NCBI GenBank assembly: GCA_916613615.1
Contig: OU744733.1
Coordinates: 37,301,939 to 37,365,938, forward strand
DNA from: Steromphala cineraria
Lineage: Eukaryota > Mollusca > Gastropoda > Trochida > Trochidae
DNA length: 64,000 bases
Direction of reading: 5' to 3'
In this document: piece after piece, positions 23,261-44,977 of the stretch
How the letters are laid out: every line of letters begins with the position of its first letter
How positions within the stretch are numbered: the first letter of the stretch is position 1
The notes under the pieces: generated by a model
Seen by the model: only the letters and a program-made list of their open reading frames with translations
The model's database searches: none
Told to the model about the DNA's origin: nothing
Program-made: the position numbers and the translations under genes

Positions 23261-23975
23261 TGAAGGGTGGTTTTATAAAAACTTTAATTCGGTGCTTTAG
23301 ATGTAGATCAAAAATTCGGATTTAGGATGTCAGAATATTGTTAAATGTTTCTCCTAACAAAATAGATCGTTGCAAACGCTTCTTTTAAATAGAATTATAG
23401 GAATGCAAATCTGAATATGTCACCTTAAGATATCTAGTTACGTCTCTACTGTTCAAATCTTTAGATTGTACAAATGTGTGACTATATTCTCGGATAATAT
23501 CATTAATGGGTAAAATACTCATTCAAATATCATCCATATCTAAAAGTAATTGGCATCATTTGATTATCGCATTATCACAAGAACACATATTTGCAGTAGC
23601 TTGAAGATTGTTGTGGTGTCTTGTTTCTGTTCGATCAAAATATCTGTAGGAAGGGGGAAGAATTCAAATTTACACCAACATGGTCCCCACAATGTTTAAA
23701 ATGTTTTAACCGCGTTAAGAAGAAGGCCCATTTATTGATGTTTACGTTGAATATGTCTTTATGTCTATCAACAGTAGTAATTTATCTAAATATCTTTTGG
23801 AAAAATACTTTATTAAAAAACACTATTTACGTAATAGGAGTATTCTTTGAATGGTGATTAATCTCCTGCATTTGTAATTTTTTGCGTACGACATCAGAAA
23901 CTTTGTATATCTGTATTTCAAAATATAAATATATGATAAAACCAACTAAGTTGTAATGTTTCTTTTGTACCTCAG

Positions 23976-24003
23976 TATAAGATACGTGCTACTGCCCTTT
24001 TAA
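23976..24003 (+). mobile_element. Solo right end of a TTAA MITE
   Basis: ACGTGCTACTGCCCTTTTAA matches the right terminus plus TTAA of the family. No matching left terminus is found nearby, so this is a deletion remnant. Confidence 0.6.
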
Positions 24004-24960
24004 CTAAATAGGACATCTGATCTATTGAGAAAATCCAGACTTATACGCATTGTTATTTGATAGAAATATTGTATTTTTGCTCCAAAACAATTGTATTAAG
24101 ATTGATGATTTTTATGAAACATTGACATTCTAGTTGTTATTAGAACCGTTAAGCAATTTAATTACGATTATCATTTTACCCAATTACATTGATTCAGATC
24201 ATTATTTACCATAAAACAATTAGATTTGGTTTATAATTTCCTATAAAAAGGATTTTAAATCAAAGGAAAATCATTTAAATTCAGATATTCATATTATCTT
24301 ACATCATTTTGATTCTGATTATTATTCAGATTGTAATTTTACCAACAACATCCGTTCATGCAGTTTGTCAATTTTACAATTATTTGTATTTTTAGTAAAG
24401 TTTCATTCTGATTCAGACTGAATATAAACATTAAATGTATTAAAACACTTTCATTCAGATTATTATATTCCCAAAAGTATCTTCATACAGATGTATTTTT
24501 CACCTATGTAGATAATGTACTCATTAACCCCCATATCATCAATATCCACCTATATGGTTAGTGTGCGATCCATCACTTCGTATAATTACAAATCCATTTC
24601 CATATCACCAAGGGTAGTTCTAATCATTATCAACATCATTATCATTAGAGAGTATTGATTAATAAAGCTATAGTCCGATGGAGAGAGGTCCATTATTATA
24701 TATGCTAGTATGCTGTTGGGTGCATTCCTGCATAAATGATTGCCATTTGCACCAGAGGCTTTATTTAAACTGTTGTATTAAATGAATGCATTGCTGTTGT
24801 TGATTTGTTTGTTTTGCTGTTTGGTCTTAGCACAAATGCAATATTTATCTATAAAGAATCAATACATGATTACAGCAATATTTGTCGTCATTATGCTTAA
24901 TGTGACTGTTACATTTATAAACCGAGTGCTCATATTGCTCTTTCTTGTGATTGTATGCTT
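24004..24960. other. Intron 1 of gene 3, AT-rich
   Basis: No gene or named element is recognised. A 60-residue hydrophobic open frame at 24782-24964 has no supporting features and runs into a MITE end. Confidence 0.4.
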
Positions 24961-24963
24961 TTA

Positions 24964-25304
24964 AGGGGCAGTAGCACGTTTTTTTGATAATTTTATACTT
25001 TAAAATTTTCACTGATAAATGTAGGTTAACGCTAAATGTATTCTTTTGATCGAGTCAAAAATCTCATTACACAAGCCAATCTTCCATAGTCAGAGAAAAA
25101 AGTAAAATCCATTGGCGGCCATTTTATGTGAACACCTTTAATTCATTTTATGTAAGAAAAAGGGATCGCATGGATAAATCTTATATTATATATTTGAATT
25201 ATTACTGGTCCAATTAGTTTAAATGCATTGTCTTTCATTTGGAACCATTAATTTTCATTTCCTGACATCACCTTATATTCTCCTAAACACGTGCTACTGC
25301 CCCT
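24964..25304 (+). mobile_element. TTAA MITE, copy 4
   Basis: The left end GGGGCAGTAGCACGT is preceded by TTAA. The right end ACGTGCTACTGCCCCT is followed by TTAA. The body closely matches copies 3 and 6. Confidence 0.85.
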
Positions 25305-26790
25305 TTAACATAACTGATCTAATTTGGTAGTTTGTGAACTTGTGAAGCATTCACTGTGTGTAGATATAAGTCTTGAAATATTCTAAAGCAACCCACAACA
25401 GATCACAATCTAGTAAGTGCCACTAACCCCTGAGGTTATTTTTTTTTTGTCAAATATATGAAACTATTGTTTTATAAAATCTAAAGTCATATTTCCTACA
25501 AAGTCACGTGACCATTTGTCAATTTTATTTCTTAATTGTACTTTTGGGCCTTACATTATAAGTGAACATGTCTGTATCTGTCAGTCTGTCTGTAAGCTTG
25601 TTTATAGAATGGTTTCAAATTTCTTTAGTTCTTTTTGGTCATTATAAAACTTCATTACATTGTTTGCAGACTGGAAGACCTTCACGCCAACTGATAACAA
25701 TGCATAAATCTGCGAACGCATCAATATGCTATGAAAATGTTTGCAGAATTATAAATTGTCTTCCAATATGATAGGAATACCTATAATGTAGATAAAAGTT
25801 CATAAAAGTTACCTTTCTCATTCCTGTATATGTTCTCTTTTGGATAATAACTTAAAGTCATAAGTTTAGCACTTGGCCTATACAGGGACGTAACAAAACA
25901 TTTTTAAAACATCCCTGACCTATACAATTGTGCTGATCGTTTTCTCAGAGAGTCGTTATGGAATATTCAAATAGGACTTTCAAAAATATGAACCCATCTG
26001 TCTAGTTAACCATGCAAAATTTCGACATTCTACATCAGAGACCAGACGTTTCCTAAATACAGTTTGAGATTGATTATTTCATAATCAATAATTAGTGGTC
26101 CTTTGTACTTGATTGACGTCCAAACGAAACCCAAATTACATGATATTTGCACTTCGATACACTAGCAAGTGAACTAATAGTCTGTCCAACAGCCCCTGAA
26201 ACAAAATATATTTACAGCACCATGAAAGTTTATAGTTATTGTAGCAAGTCTAGATCACTGCAGATTCTGAAATGTACAGTTTCAGTGGGCTCCTTTCTAA
26301 TTTTAATATTAGATAGCTGCTTTTAATGTCTATTTTCATTTCAGAGACTAAAATTTAGGCTAGTGAACAAACTTAATGCACGCAGCTGTATATTCCATGC
26401 TCAGTTCAACTATAAGCACCAGACGTCATTGCTCGATATAACAAGTATCTTTTTCAAAGAATTTGAATTACATTTTATTTGGTGATATGAACAATCTAAA
26501 ATCATTATGTTTGAAAAAAACCTTCACCGAAAATCATAGCAACATGAAAAGTACTTAAAGTTTGAAAGTATGTTCAAATACTAGTACGTGTATCAGACAA
26601 TAGTCCTAAGTAGCATCAATACCTCATAGATAATTTATAAAAGCAAAATACTCAGTCATGTTTAAAGCAATTGACAAGGTAAAAACAATTAGAAGCATAG
26701 TAACAAAACAAATTTAACCAGACAACCAAGAACAAAACCAGCAAAGAGCAAACTACAAAACAATTCGTATCAAAATAATGCTTTACTTAC

Positions 26791-27020
26791 CATTATGAAC
26801 ACGGAATGTTAAAAACAACTTATGGTTTGAGTCCGATGTTACTACCAGTACCTTGCAGGAGACAATCTAGTGCTAACTGTTTATTTCTGTTATTATCAAA
26901 ATCATAGCAACAGACTCTTTCGTAGATTATTCTCACTCTAATGTTGATAATGCTGACCATCCTTTAATCGCATCATTTGATGCATCTGTTTCCATGGCAA
27001 CAACATTTACCAGTAACCAA
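26791..27020 (-). promoter_or_regulatory. Promoter region of tubulin gene 3, with X-box
   Basis: Read on the minus strand, the ATG (26793-26791) is followed by GTAAGTAAAG. About 195 nt upstream, 26988-27001 reads GTTTCCATGGCAAC (minus strand GTTGCCATGGAAAC), an almost ideal RFX X-box. A CCAAT (plus strand) lies near 27016. No convincing TATA box is seen. Confidence 0.5.
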
Positions 27021-27670
27021 TAGCAACCTCAGTGCCATTATTGAAAATGTCTATGTCATTAGGAGAGCAGATTAAACATTCAGAATCGACTTCATTTTAA
27101 CATGAATAGACATTTAGTAGGGTGTCGACCAATTTGTTTGCACTAGTGTGTCCATATGAGAGAATTCAATTAGCCCATCATAATGGCATATTTGATTATT
27201 AGAGGAAAATTAGAATATGATTGCCTAGAAAAACAGTATCCCACCAGTGTACTATATCAACAATAGTGCAAGCATGTTATTTTTGCTTAGAAAAGATCGT
27301 ATGGAAAAGTTTTAATGTCGAATACAAAGTTCTTATTAGATTTTATTAAATGCAATTTTTATATCAACTCGCTCTTTATTGTGAAATGAGTTTCTTGAAT
27401 TGAGTGGTCACATTATGAATATGTGATAGTGTCACCGTAGCTTCATAAACGCGTGATTCCATTTTTTCATACCAGTATTCCATTGGTTTATATGATTAAA
27501 CATATCAGCACTCCTAATATTTTGACGTTATGAACAAAATGAACTGAAGCGAATAATCCAATAACGTCACGTTAATTGTTACAGCCGCGAAGTGTTTTCT
27601 TCCTAAACATTTTGACCGATTACTTTGTGTGAACAGAACAACTGTCACTTCTTGATATGTATCATGTTAA

Positions 27671-27978
27671 AGGGGTAGTTGCACGTTTTTTTACAATTTT
27701 GCATTTTCAATTTTTCACTAATAATTGTACGTTAATGCTCAATGTATTATTTTAATAGTGTCAAAAATCTCATTACACAAAGAAATCATCCATAGTCAGA
27801 GAACACATCGTTTACATAAGGTCAATTGGCTGCCATTTTTGCATGGCTAAACTTTACACTAATATTTGCTTTTATTACTTATTTAATTCAAATAAGCTGT
27901 CTTTCAATTGGAACCATTTATTTTCATTTTTGTTTTGACATCACCTTATATTCCCCCTAAAAGCGTACTACTGCGCCT
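27671..27978 (+). mobile_element. TTAA MITE, copy 5
   Basis: TTAA stands on both sides (27667-27670 and 27979-27982). Termini are AGGGGTAGTTGCACG and CGTACTACTGCGCCT. It lies between the divergent promoters of genes 3 and 4. Confidence 0.85.
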
Positions 27979-28308
27979 TTAACATGTAACTTCTAAAGTA
28001 GAACGTTGTTCTTCACTTGTTTTCCTAGCTCGTAGAGATAAACAAAGAAAAGGCATAAATGGTTATCTCATCTATTGAAATAGAAGTTTTTGACAAGAAA
28101 AATTGAATCTAGAAAGTTGCCATTGATCGTTAACTATCAAATAATTGATTACTTGACTACTCTGGTTAGCATTCTAAAAGTTTATGTTGTTAACAATAAC
28201 TATAGTTCTTACATCCTTGGTTACCCATGTTCAATCTCACTGAATTTTCTCGATGAAAATTCCAATGGGTGATATATTGAAGAGCGTCGAACCGAGTATA
28301 CAATCCTT

Positions 28309-28772
28309 CTGGATAAGGAGCGTCGGTGTATTCTGTGAAAGCGACGTTTTGCTGTAGAAACTTAGAGGATATTTGTGTTTTCTTGACAAATACAGATAAA
28401 CATGGTCTTTGTCAAGGAAACATAAATGTTCTATTTATTTTATGATTTAATCGTTGTATTTTCATCAAAGTTGAACCGCATTTACGTTGAGTCGGCTCCA
28501 ATGAGAGCCCGTCGCCTGAGCAACAACATGACATCACGAGCGTGTCATTGCGTCAGAGCATTTTTCGATGACGCCAGGTCATTGTTATTATAAGTCACTA
28601 GTGACTAAGTACACGTTCCATTGTTATTGTCACTAGTGACTGATAACACGGTTTATTTTCATTGATAGATATAGGTATTTCACCGCCAATCATATAATAA
28701 TAGCTTCATGGCCGTGTTTGTATCTACACAAACAAGTCGCTTTCACAGAACGTAGAGTCAGCTTATCCACAA
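28309..28772. mobile_element. Putative foldback element, ~35-nt inverted ends
   Basis: The 28309-28345 block (GGATAAGG...TTCTGTGAAAGCGAC) recurs in reverse complement at about 28735-28772. The interior contains the 12-bp palindrome GTCACTAGTGAC twice, about 45 nt apart. No coding capacity is seen. Confidence 0.5.
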
Positions 28773-29282
28773 TAATCTGCAGTTATGTTTACATTGGTTT
28801 CTCGTTTTGAATAGATAATTTGAAAAAAATCAAGACATATATAGATTCGTAAGTTATTTAATCGTCGTTGATTAATAAATTTCTTGTAACTTTATAATCG
28901 AACAGACATAATGTTTTTTGTGAATATTGTATCCCTAGAAACTAAAGTTCTCCTTGTTCGATATGTTTATAAAAATAAGTTTGTTAATACCAGAACACCC
29001 TATTTATAATATTGTACAATTGTGTGCTCTTCTTATATAGTAACAATCTGTTATAAAAAATGTCAGTTGCATCTTGTTGATACATATGTAATACTTTTGT
29101 TAACAATTAAAAGTCTTATAGTGTTCCCTCAATAACAATGAACTGCTCAAATCTGCTGTGTAACTTTAAACTCCGTCAGATATATCACCTATAATCGGCC
29201 TTAATATATAGATAAATAGAAATAAGATTTAACTTATTTTTCCTTTTTATAGAGGAAAACCACATAATTGAAAAGGGATGGC

Positions 29283-29345
29283 ACAGAAGTTTGCCCGTCG
29301 AGTGATCAAGGTGTTCGAATCCCGCCAGGGGTTTTGCAACGTGGT
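29283..29345. repeat. tRNA-like fragment, possible SINE piece
   Basis: Contains GGTGTTCGAATCCCGCC, a B-box-like motif followed by the acceptor-like CAGGGGT. No complete cloverleaf can be drawn. Confidence 0.3.
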
Positions 29346-29399
29346 CCATTCTTCTTCTTCTCTCTTTCTTAACCTTAAACACAGGTCATGCCATGCTAA

Positions 29400-30830
29400 T
29401 GTTGGGGCGGTGTACGTTTCACTTGGTGATGTAACATCATTGATTTATAGCAGTTGATTGACACATGAGATGAAACAGACAACCGGATATTACATCATAC
29501 GACGACATCGCAAGTCACATCTGGACGCGTTATTGCCATCTTTCAATTCAGAAGATTAGTTTGTGTACATCGATAGTGCATGAAATCGGTAAAATAAAAA
29601 GTAAACAAATGATATTTTACTTTAACAATTAAAGACAAAACTAAGGTTGTATTTTCAATCTACAGCAGAAAGAATGTTTATTGTGAATTAAAAGTGACAC
29701 TTTATACATGGCATGTACACTAATTCTTTAGAATATATTATATGACTATGACTGAATAAGAGTTAATTGATCACCTTGAAAAACTAGTAAAGTTTAGTGA
29801 TGGTTCAAAATAATAACTTTACATTCCTCCATTTTTTTAAATTTTCTAAAGCTTTTAATTTACATTATATAAAATAATATAAGGTTCCTCTGTTAACATA
29901 TTGTGTATTGAATTAAATCTAGACCTGTATAATGGGGAATGCTAAATATTACACATGAAAGTAAAAATGTTAACTTAGTTATTCAACTTACACAACGGAT
30001 AGGGAATAGTTGAAATTTTGGTTTTCCATGGATAAAGATGTAGATGATTAGAATCACAAATGCTGCAATAGGAAAATAACGATCGTTTGTTGTATTCATC
30101 CATTCATGAACAACTTTACGCAAACAACTGAATTTCCGAAAACAAAATTGCGTTTTTGTGAGAATCTTCATTTTGAAGTATAACCTTACTCCATATTGTA
30201 AAACTTCGTTATATTCAAAATAAAGAAATTGTAATCCAGAAAATCTTATTTTGATAAGAATAGGTTTCTTCAAAACATCCTTCAATGATTTAAGTGAAAT
30301 TCATATATATCAAGTGATAACTAAATGTTTTATTTCAGTGGTCATTTCTGCTATGCAGTTGTTAGACTCCCATTGTATGCAACAGGAGTCTTTATACTGT
30401 ATCATTTTTTAAACGTGAGTCAATTATTTGTACTTGAGAGTTATTAGTATCCATGTCGTATACATCTTATGAGATAGCACATTTATGACGGCCAAGTAGG
30501 ATGTTTAATCAAAAAAGCATTCACAAATTAAGGAAAATGTAGATTTTTTATTCACAACATCATGGGAAAATGATATAAGCACTTAAGTAACTCGGAAAGA
30601 AGATATAAGTGTATGGTGTAACGACTGCGTAGTAATGCCCATCAGGATATAACCCCGCTATAACGCACACCTGACCCTCGATATAACACGATATGTTCTA
30701 CATGTACACTATCTTATAATAAGCGAGAGAGACACGAAGATAAAAACAAGATAAGATGAACAAACTTAGACTTCTGAAATGTTCACGGTTATTCAAATAT
30801 GGCCATTATCATAGCTATCCCATGATGCAA
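29400..30830. other. Spacer between genes 3 and 4
   Basis: AT-rich. No gene or named repeat is recognised. Confidence 0.35.
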
Positions 30831-30840
30831 AGCGAAGAAG

Positions 30841-30970
30841 TATAAATTCAGACTGCGCAGCAGACTCCGCCATCACTTAACTCACGTCAGCGACATAGCA
30901 GGCTGTGTGAGCGCTTGTGTTTTAACATATCTTCCGCATTTCGATTCTTCCGAATTTTCAAGAAACAAAT

Positions 30971-30973
<3 letters not shown>
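30841..30973 (+). promoter_or_regulatory. TATA promoter and first exon of alpha-tubulin gene 4
   Basis: TATAAATT begins at 30841. The expected transcription start is near 30871, giving a 5' UTR of about 100 nt before ATG at 30971-30973. The ATG is followed at once by GTACGTGA, a good donor, and has AACAA upstream. This is the clearest core promoter of the four tubulin genes. Confidence 0.6.
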
Positions 30974-39441
<8,468 letters not shown>

Positions 39442-39599
39442 TTCCCTGACGACTGCCATGATTTTGTTCAATCAGCTCAAGACATTTAATTTATGAAATA
39501 ATTCCGGCTCTAACAAAAGTATCTTCCAGCATTGTTGTTGTGAACCAAAGTTGGTTCAGTTGTTGAAGTTGAACAAATTTTTATCACGAAATTATTAAA

Positions 39600-41570
39600 G
39601 CAGATCTGAACTCAGAAAAAACATGTCTCTGTATTTTCTTGAAGTCAGATTTACGTGACAACCATCAATTATGTGCTCATAAGGGCAGATATTTCAGTTA
39701 TCAGATGTCAAATCTAGATTCGAGAACATTCGAAGTACAGATGACAACACTTAAACCCATAGAATGAGATTAAGACGATTTCATCAATAGGCATTCTTGA
39801 ATTTTTGGAATGATGAAGCCAAGTTCAAATATTCCTCAAGCTTAGATAAAGAAGTTGTATGCCTTCATCATTCGTCACGATATAATATTGACAATTAAAG
39901 TTCCTTGCTTTGACCTGTCAAAATGGTTCATTGAAAAAAGTCATCATAAAATTCAATCAAAAGCCTGCCTTCGACTACCAAAATTAATAACGCAAGTTTG
40001 AAATAGTATAATATCACAAATTGAGATCAAATGCTTTAGTCTAGAGCAGAAATGGAGGTTTAATGTAAGCATATTCCATCCTTGTTCCAAACGTATCATT
40101 TGTCAGTATTCGTAAAATCTCTTTAAAGATAAGTATCACTACAATGCTATTTACTGCTGAGTCGAAGAGCTCGCATGACATAAGATCACACAAAACATAT
40201 GTCAAAACAATATGTAGCCATTTACATAAATTTACTTTAAGAACACAAAAATAATTAAATAAGGTGTTCATTTTATCAGTAACTTTAAGGGTGAAAATTA
40301 AACTTATGTAAGAATCTATAATTTAAGCCATTTGAAATTTGAACACACGACAGCTGATAATTCCTTAATTCAATTTACTACATGACATTATCCATTCACT
40401 GGGAAAGGTGTCCGCTGGTTTTGTCCGCTTTTCGTCCGTTAAAAAGCCTCGATGAAAGTAAGATAAGATAAGATAATACTTTATTATCCGAAAAGGAATT
40501 CTTTTTTACATTCAGAGAGTCTTAGAAATTAACAAATATACAACATTTAAGAACAAAATGCACATAAAATATATGTACGGCATAAAAAAGGGACAAATAT
40601 TGTAGATTGTGGATTGTTCAAGAATCACCACGATTGTAAATATAACAGGAATCTTATTTTACTGCAACTTGGACTACTTTTAGCGACAAACAGGAACCCT
40701 TATTTTACTTGAACATCCGGTTTTCTAATGACGACATGATCTCTCTACAATTGATATAGTACATGGTATACATGTTAAGGGTCAAAAACGTAAGCGAGGT
40801 TATGCTATGGATCTCAACTCCAAGGGAATGAAAGGTGAGGGCGAAGCTTGAGGTCTTACTTCCCACGAAGATTTCATTTCACAATCACATCCTTAAACGA
40901 GATCTAGTGTTTTATCTAAGTTACTTTCCGTAAAAAACAACTAGTTAACAACAAGAACATTTTCATTCCGCATCTTACTTGAATTATATTTTATTCTGAG
41001 TTTAATTAAGTTAAAAATTTCCCTCGACACAAACTGTGTTCAACCGACTTTTTGGGATTGACCTAGCACAGAATGCACATGGATACATTTCATCGAATCC
41101 TTAGGTTTTTCAAACGAGAGTGGACAAGTCAGGTGTTTGACATTGTCTTGACAACTTTAAAATGTCTGACAGAAAACTTTTGCTAATGAATTCGTACATT
41201 TTGAAAAAATACCTTAACCCCAAACACAAAATACTCAATCCCTGATGGTTTCTATAAGGTTTAAGTCATACTTTATCCATACTATATGCTAGACCAATTC
41301 TTCCTGAAGCAGCTGTATAATATAGATATGTTTAACGTATAGGCCTATCTTTTCAAATATGTTATTACATTATTTATCTAATTTCAATAACACAAAGTAA
41401 TACACTACCTTAAGTTATTAGTTTTACATTGGGGTTAACATTTTTGTTGATTAAATCTAGCATATATGAGCGCATGCTCGGTAAAAATGAATGAGAAGTG
41501 AAGCTATTTATTGGCGCTATACGAGTGTGAAAAGCCTAGCTATGGCACTCTAAGGCATTTCTGGTCTGAT
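39600..41570. other. Spacer downstream of gene 4
   Basis: No gene is recognised apart from the retrotransposon end listed separately. Confidence 0.35.
40458..40640 (-). mobile_element. 3' end of a non-LTR retrotransposon (minus strand)
   Basis: AAGATAAGATAAGATAATAC followed by TTTATTATCCGAAAAGG is, on the minus strand, an AATAAAG signal followed by a short (TCTTA)n tail. That is typical of CR1/RTE-type element ends. Only the untranslated end is recognisable, and the inner boundary is uncertain. Confidence 0.45.
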
Positions 41571-41576
41571 CATTAA

Positions 41577-41936
41577 AGGGGCAGTAGCACATTTTTTGAT
41601 AATTTTATATTTGAAATATTTCAATTATAATTGAAAGTTAATGCTAAATGTATTATTTTGACAGTGTCAAAAGTCGTATTACACAAGTCAATCATCCTAG
41701 TAAGAGGACAAAGTATGAAGATTCACATAAAATACATTGGCGGCCATTTTTTGTGTACACCTTTAATTCATTTTGTGTAAGAAAAAGGAACCACATGGCT
41801 AAACTATACGTTATATATTTGAATTATTACTGCTTCATTTAGTTCAAATACATTGTCTTTCAATTGGAACCATTAATTTTCCATTTCCTGACATCACCTT
41901 ATACATGTATACCCCCTAAAACGTGCTACTGCCCCT
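41577..41936 (+). mobile_element. TTAA MITE, copy 6 (best preserved ends)
   Basis: TTAA occurs at 41573-41576 and 41937-41940. Termini are AGGGGCAGTAGCAC and GTGCTACTGCCCCT. The body is 360 bp and non-coding. Confidence 0.9.
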
Positions 41937-42064
41937 TTAATCCTCGTAATGTATATGATATATACTATATGTACTGTCAATACACATTTAACACCCTGTT
42001 GTTGACGATGGTTTTATCTCATTTGTAAAACATTAGCAACGCAAATTTGTAGCACATGTACGAA

Positions 42065-43407
42065 TGGAATTCAACTACATCCGGATACAATACAACTATT
42101 TCTGTTACTATTTGCAGATGATATTGTATTATTCTCTAGCACTATTAGCGGTTTACAGAAACAAATAGATGAATTAGACACGTTTTCAGATCACTATAAT
42201 TTGCGTGTAAATACGGAAAAAACTAAAATTGTTGTTTTTAAGAAGGGTGAAAAACTTTCTAAACTGGAAAAATTGTACCATGAAGGAAAACTCCTTCAAA
42301 CAAGAAATTGTTATAAATATCTTGGCGTAATGTTTTCTAATACCCTTTCCTGGTCCAAACACTCAAACCAAGCCTCAATGCAAGCGCTGAAAGTTTTAAT
42401 AGGAGTTTGTAAAAATATGAGAACTTTGGGTGAAATGTCATATAATACTTATTTCAAAATTTTTGATACTAAGATAAGCCCGATACTTCTTTATGGGTGT
42501 GAAATATGGGGTCTAAGACAATATGAAAGCATTGAACGAGTTCATTTGTATGCATGTAAAAGACTTCTTGGTGTAAAACAAAGCACTTGCAGTACTATGA
42601 TCTATGGTGAATTAGGTAGATTTCCCTTATTGATATATTCTTCAATTAAAACAATAAAATATTGGTTAAAAATAATTAATATGCCAAGCCACAGATTTCC
42701 TAAAAAGTGCTATGAAATGATGAGATTGTATGACAAAAATGGAAAAAGAAATTGGGTGACTGAAATAAGAAAGTTGTTGTACAAAACAGGATATGGTTGT
42801 GTATGGATTGATCACAATATTCAGTTCCCTGCACCTTTTATGTCATCATTTACGCAAAGAATGAAATATATATATTTACAATCATGGTCTGAATCATAAC
42901 TTCTGTCTACTAAATGTGTATTTTATAACCAATGGAAATCTTATATATATATATATATATTGAAGACTATTTATCAAAAGTTAACCTCAGAAAATTTCGT
43001 GTATCTCTATCCCGATTTCGTTGTTCCTCTCATGAATTATTTATTGAAACTGGCAGATATTTAGGTGTACCAAGGGAAATCAGAACATGTAAATTATGTA
43101 ACAGAAATATACTGTAGAAAATGAATTACACTTCCTTCTTATCTGCCCTGCCTATACAAATTTACGAATTAAGTATCTCAAACCCTATTATTATAATCAC
43201 CCAAGTGAACAGAACTTAAAATCATTGTTAACAAATACTAATACCTTATTATTACAGAATCTTGCAATGTACATATATTTTGCTATGGCTTTAAGAAAAC
43301 AACTTGTAATAGAAAGTTTGTAACTGACTAACTACTCATGTGAACTATGTACTATAGGCCTGTGGCCTTTTCAGTACCGAAATAAAGATTGATTGATTGA
43401 AAACATT
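42065..43407 (+). pseudogene. 5'-truncated non-LTR retrotransposon, RT C-terminal part
   Basis: Starts inside the reverse transcriptase. An in-frame stretch at about 42065-42200 includes the catalytic FADD box, followed by an open frame (to 42899) with the thumb-side motifs YKYLGVMFSNTLSW and LYGCEIWG. Beyond a stop and a (TA)n run (about 42943-42962), the C-terminal domain continues in other frames. It has a CKLC cysteine pair (about 43090) and HFLLICPAY (about 43130), ending near 43322. The element ends with AATAAAG and GATTGATTGATTG. This is the CR1/L2/Jockey-like C-terminal style; the exact clade is not resolved. At least two frame breaks and the 5' truncation show it is dead. Confidence 0.85.
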
Positions 43408-43652
43408 ATATTTATTGAGCTGTTTGAGTGGAACTCTAGAAGCTGGTGGTAAAAGGAAGACGAGTAAACATAAGCTTGAAACGGTATAAGGATCTATACC
43501 GAAACTTCAAATAAAGAAGTAGTTGATCCATATAATTACTCTTGTCTTCCTTATTATATTTATTGCCACCATGATATGGCTGCTAGTTGTGCTGCTTGTA
43601 GTGAAGATGACACTAATATTTACTAGACAGTGATTTCACTCGAAAGTAAATA

Positions 43653-44977
43653 GGGGAGACCAGGGCAAAGCGCGCCGTCGGGGCAAAGTCAACAAGAGTT
43701 ATTTCTCCCTAACGATCGACAGTTGGCGTGGTTTGTCATTATCAACCAATGCAAGCAAACGTTAAGAAACGTTGTGATCGACGTTTGCATCGTTGGCGTG
43801 AGTTTGAGACTGACCATATTTCATATGATTGTTCTCCTGTTCAAGCTCTGTGTTGATGTAAAACAAATTCCTGAAAAGGCAATAAAGTATTATTATTATT
43901 ATTATTGCAAAAGTTGAAAAAACGGCATTTTTCTTTAACGAAACAATATGTCCGAATTCCAATATTTCACACAAACATAAAACGCAACATTTAACTCTAG
44001 GGCACCTATTACACAAAAATATATCATCTATTCATTAAAAAAGAAAATTTGCAATTCGTTGCTATAATTATTTTCTATGATGCAAAAATCGAATGCTACC
44101 CTTAGAGGGGCAAAGTGAGCCGGGGGGAGCGCTTTGCCCCGAGTGATCTAAAATATTTATTATAGTCAACACAATATAGTTTCAGAGTTTTATTCAGTTA
44201 TTTTATAAGCAAATATAGTAAAATAGAATTGTTATTTTCATTCTATTATTTTCCTACATTTTTTAGAAATTGTTATTAAAATGAAGAATAAAAATATATC
44301 ATAGGGTTTTTGTTTCATTTAAAAACACATATATTTTCTTAGATATTTTAATATTAGTTTGTTTTTATCATATATTTTGTTTTAACCCTAAACATTTAAG
44401 AAGATAGGCCGTATGGGCAAGTCCGACAGAGATTAGATGTTTGTAAAATGTTAAATTTATCGTTCAACCAACCAATTTCTTTATTTCTTTCATATATTTG
44501 CTGGTTTCTGATAATAAATGAGTTGAATTGTCAAGACTCCGATAGAAGTTCATTTATATTAATCATGTAAGTTTTTGAACAAGAACTTCGAAAATATAGG
44601 TCCATGACATATAAAAACATATTTTTTCCTTCTTTGAATACTGAGCGTAGATTTTTATTATTTGTATAGTTTTCATGGTACTTTAAAAAAAGAAATTATA
44701 TGGTAATGGCTTATTAAAGGTGTATGACATATCATAATTGTGTGTCTTTTCGCATGGGGCACTTTGCCCCAAACTACGGGGCAAATTGCACCGCCTTTGT
44801 CGAAATACATTTTCGTTAATATCTCTTTTTGCAGGCATGGTAGGTTTAAAAGCATTTGTCATACAATAGTTTATTTGATGAGAATTAGAGACATGCTGCA
44901 AGTTGCATTTTAAAAATCATAATATGCCCAGAAAAGACGTTTATATGTTAGGGGGCGCGCTTTGCCCTGGTCTCCCC
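43653..44977. mobile_element. 1.3-kb TA-flanked DNA element with 24-bp TIRs
   Basis: The left end GGGGAGACCAGGGCAAAGCG (continuing CGCC) is the exact reverse complement of the right end (44954-44977). Both sides are flanked by TA. Inside, GGGGCAAAGT-like motifs recur in both orientations (about 43679, 44105, 44135, 44756, 44780). No transposase is readable. A nested non-LTR 3' end (AATAAAG followed by (TTA)n) lies at about 43860-43912. Confidence 0.8.

Noticed and set aside
24782..24964. 60-codon hydrophobic open frame, possible small membrane protein
   Set aside because: AT-rich sequence yields hydrophobic frames by chance, and it ends in a MITE terminus.
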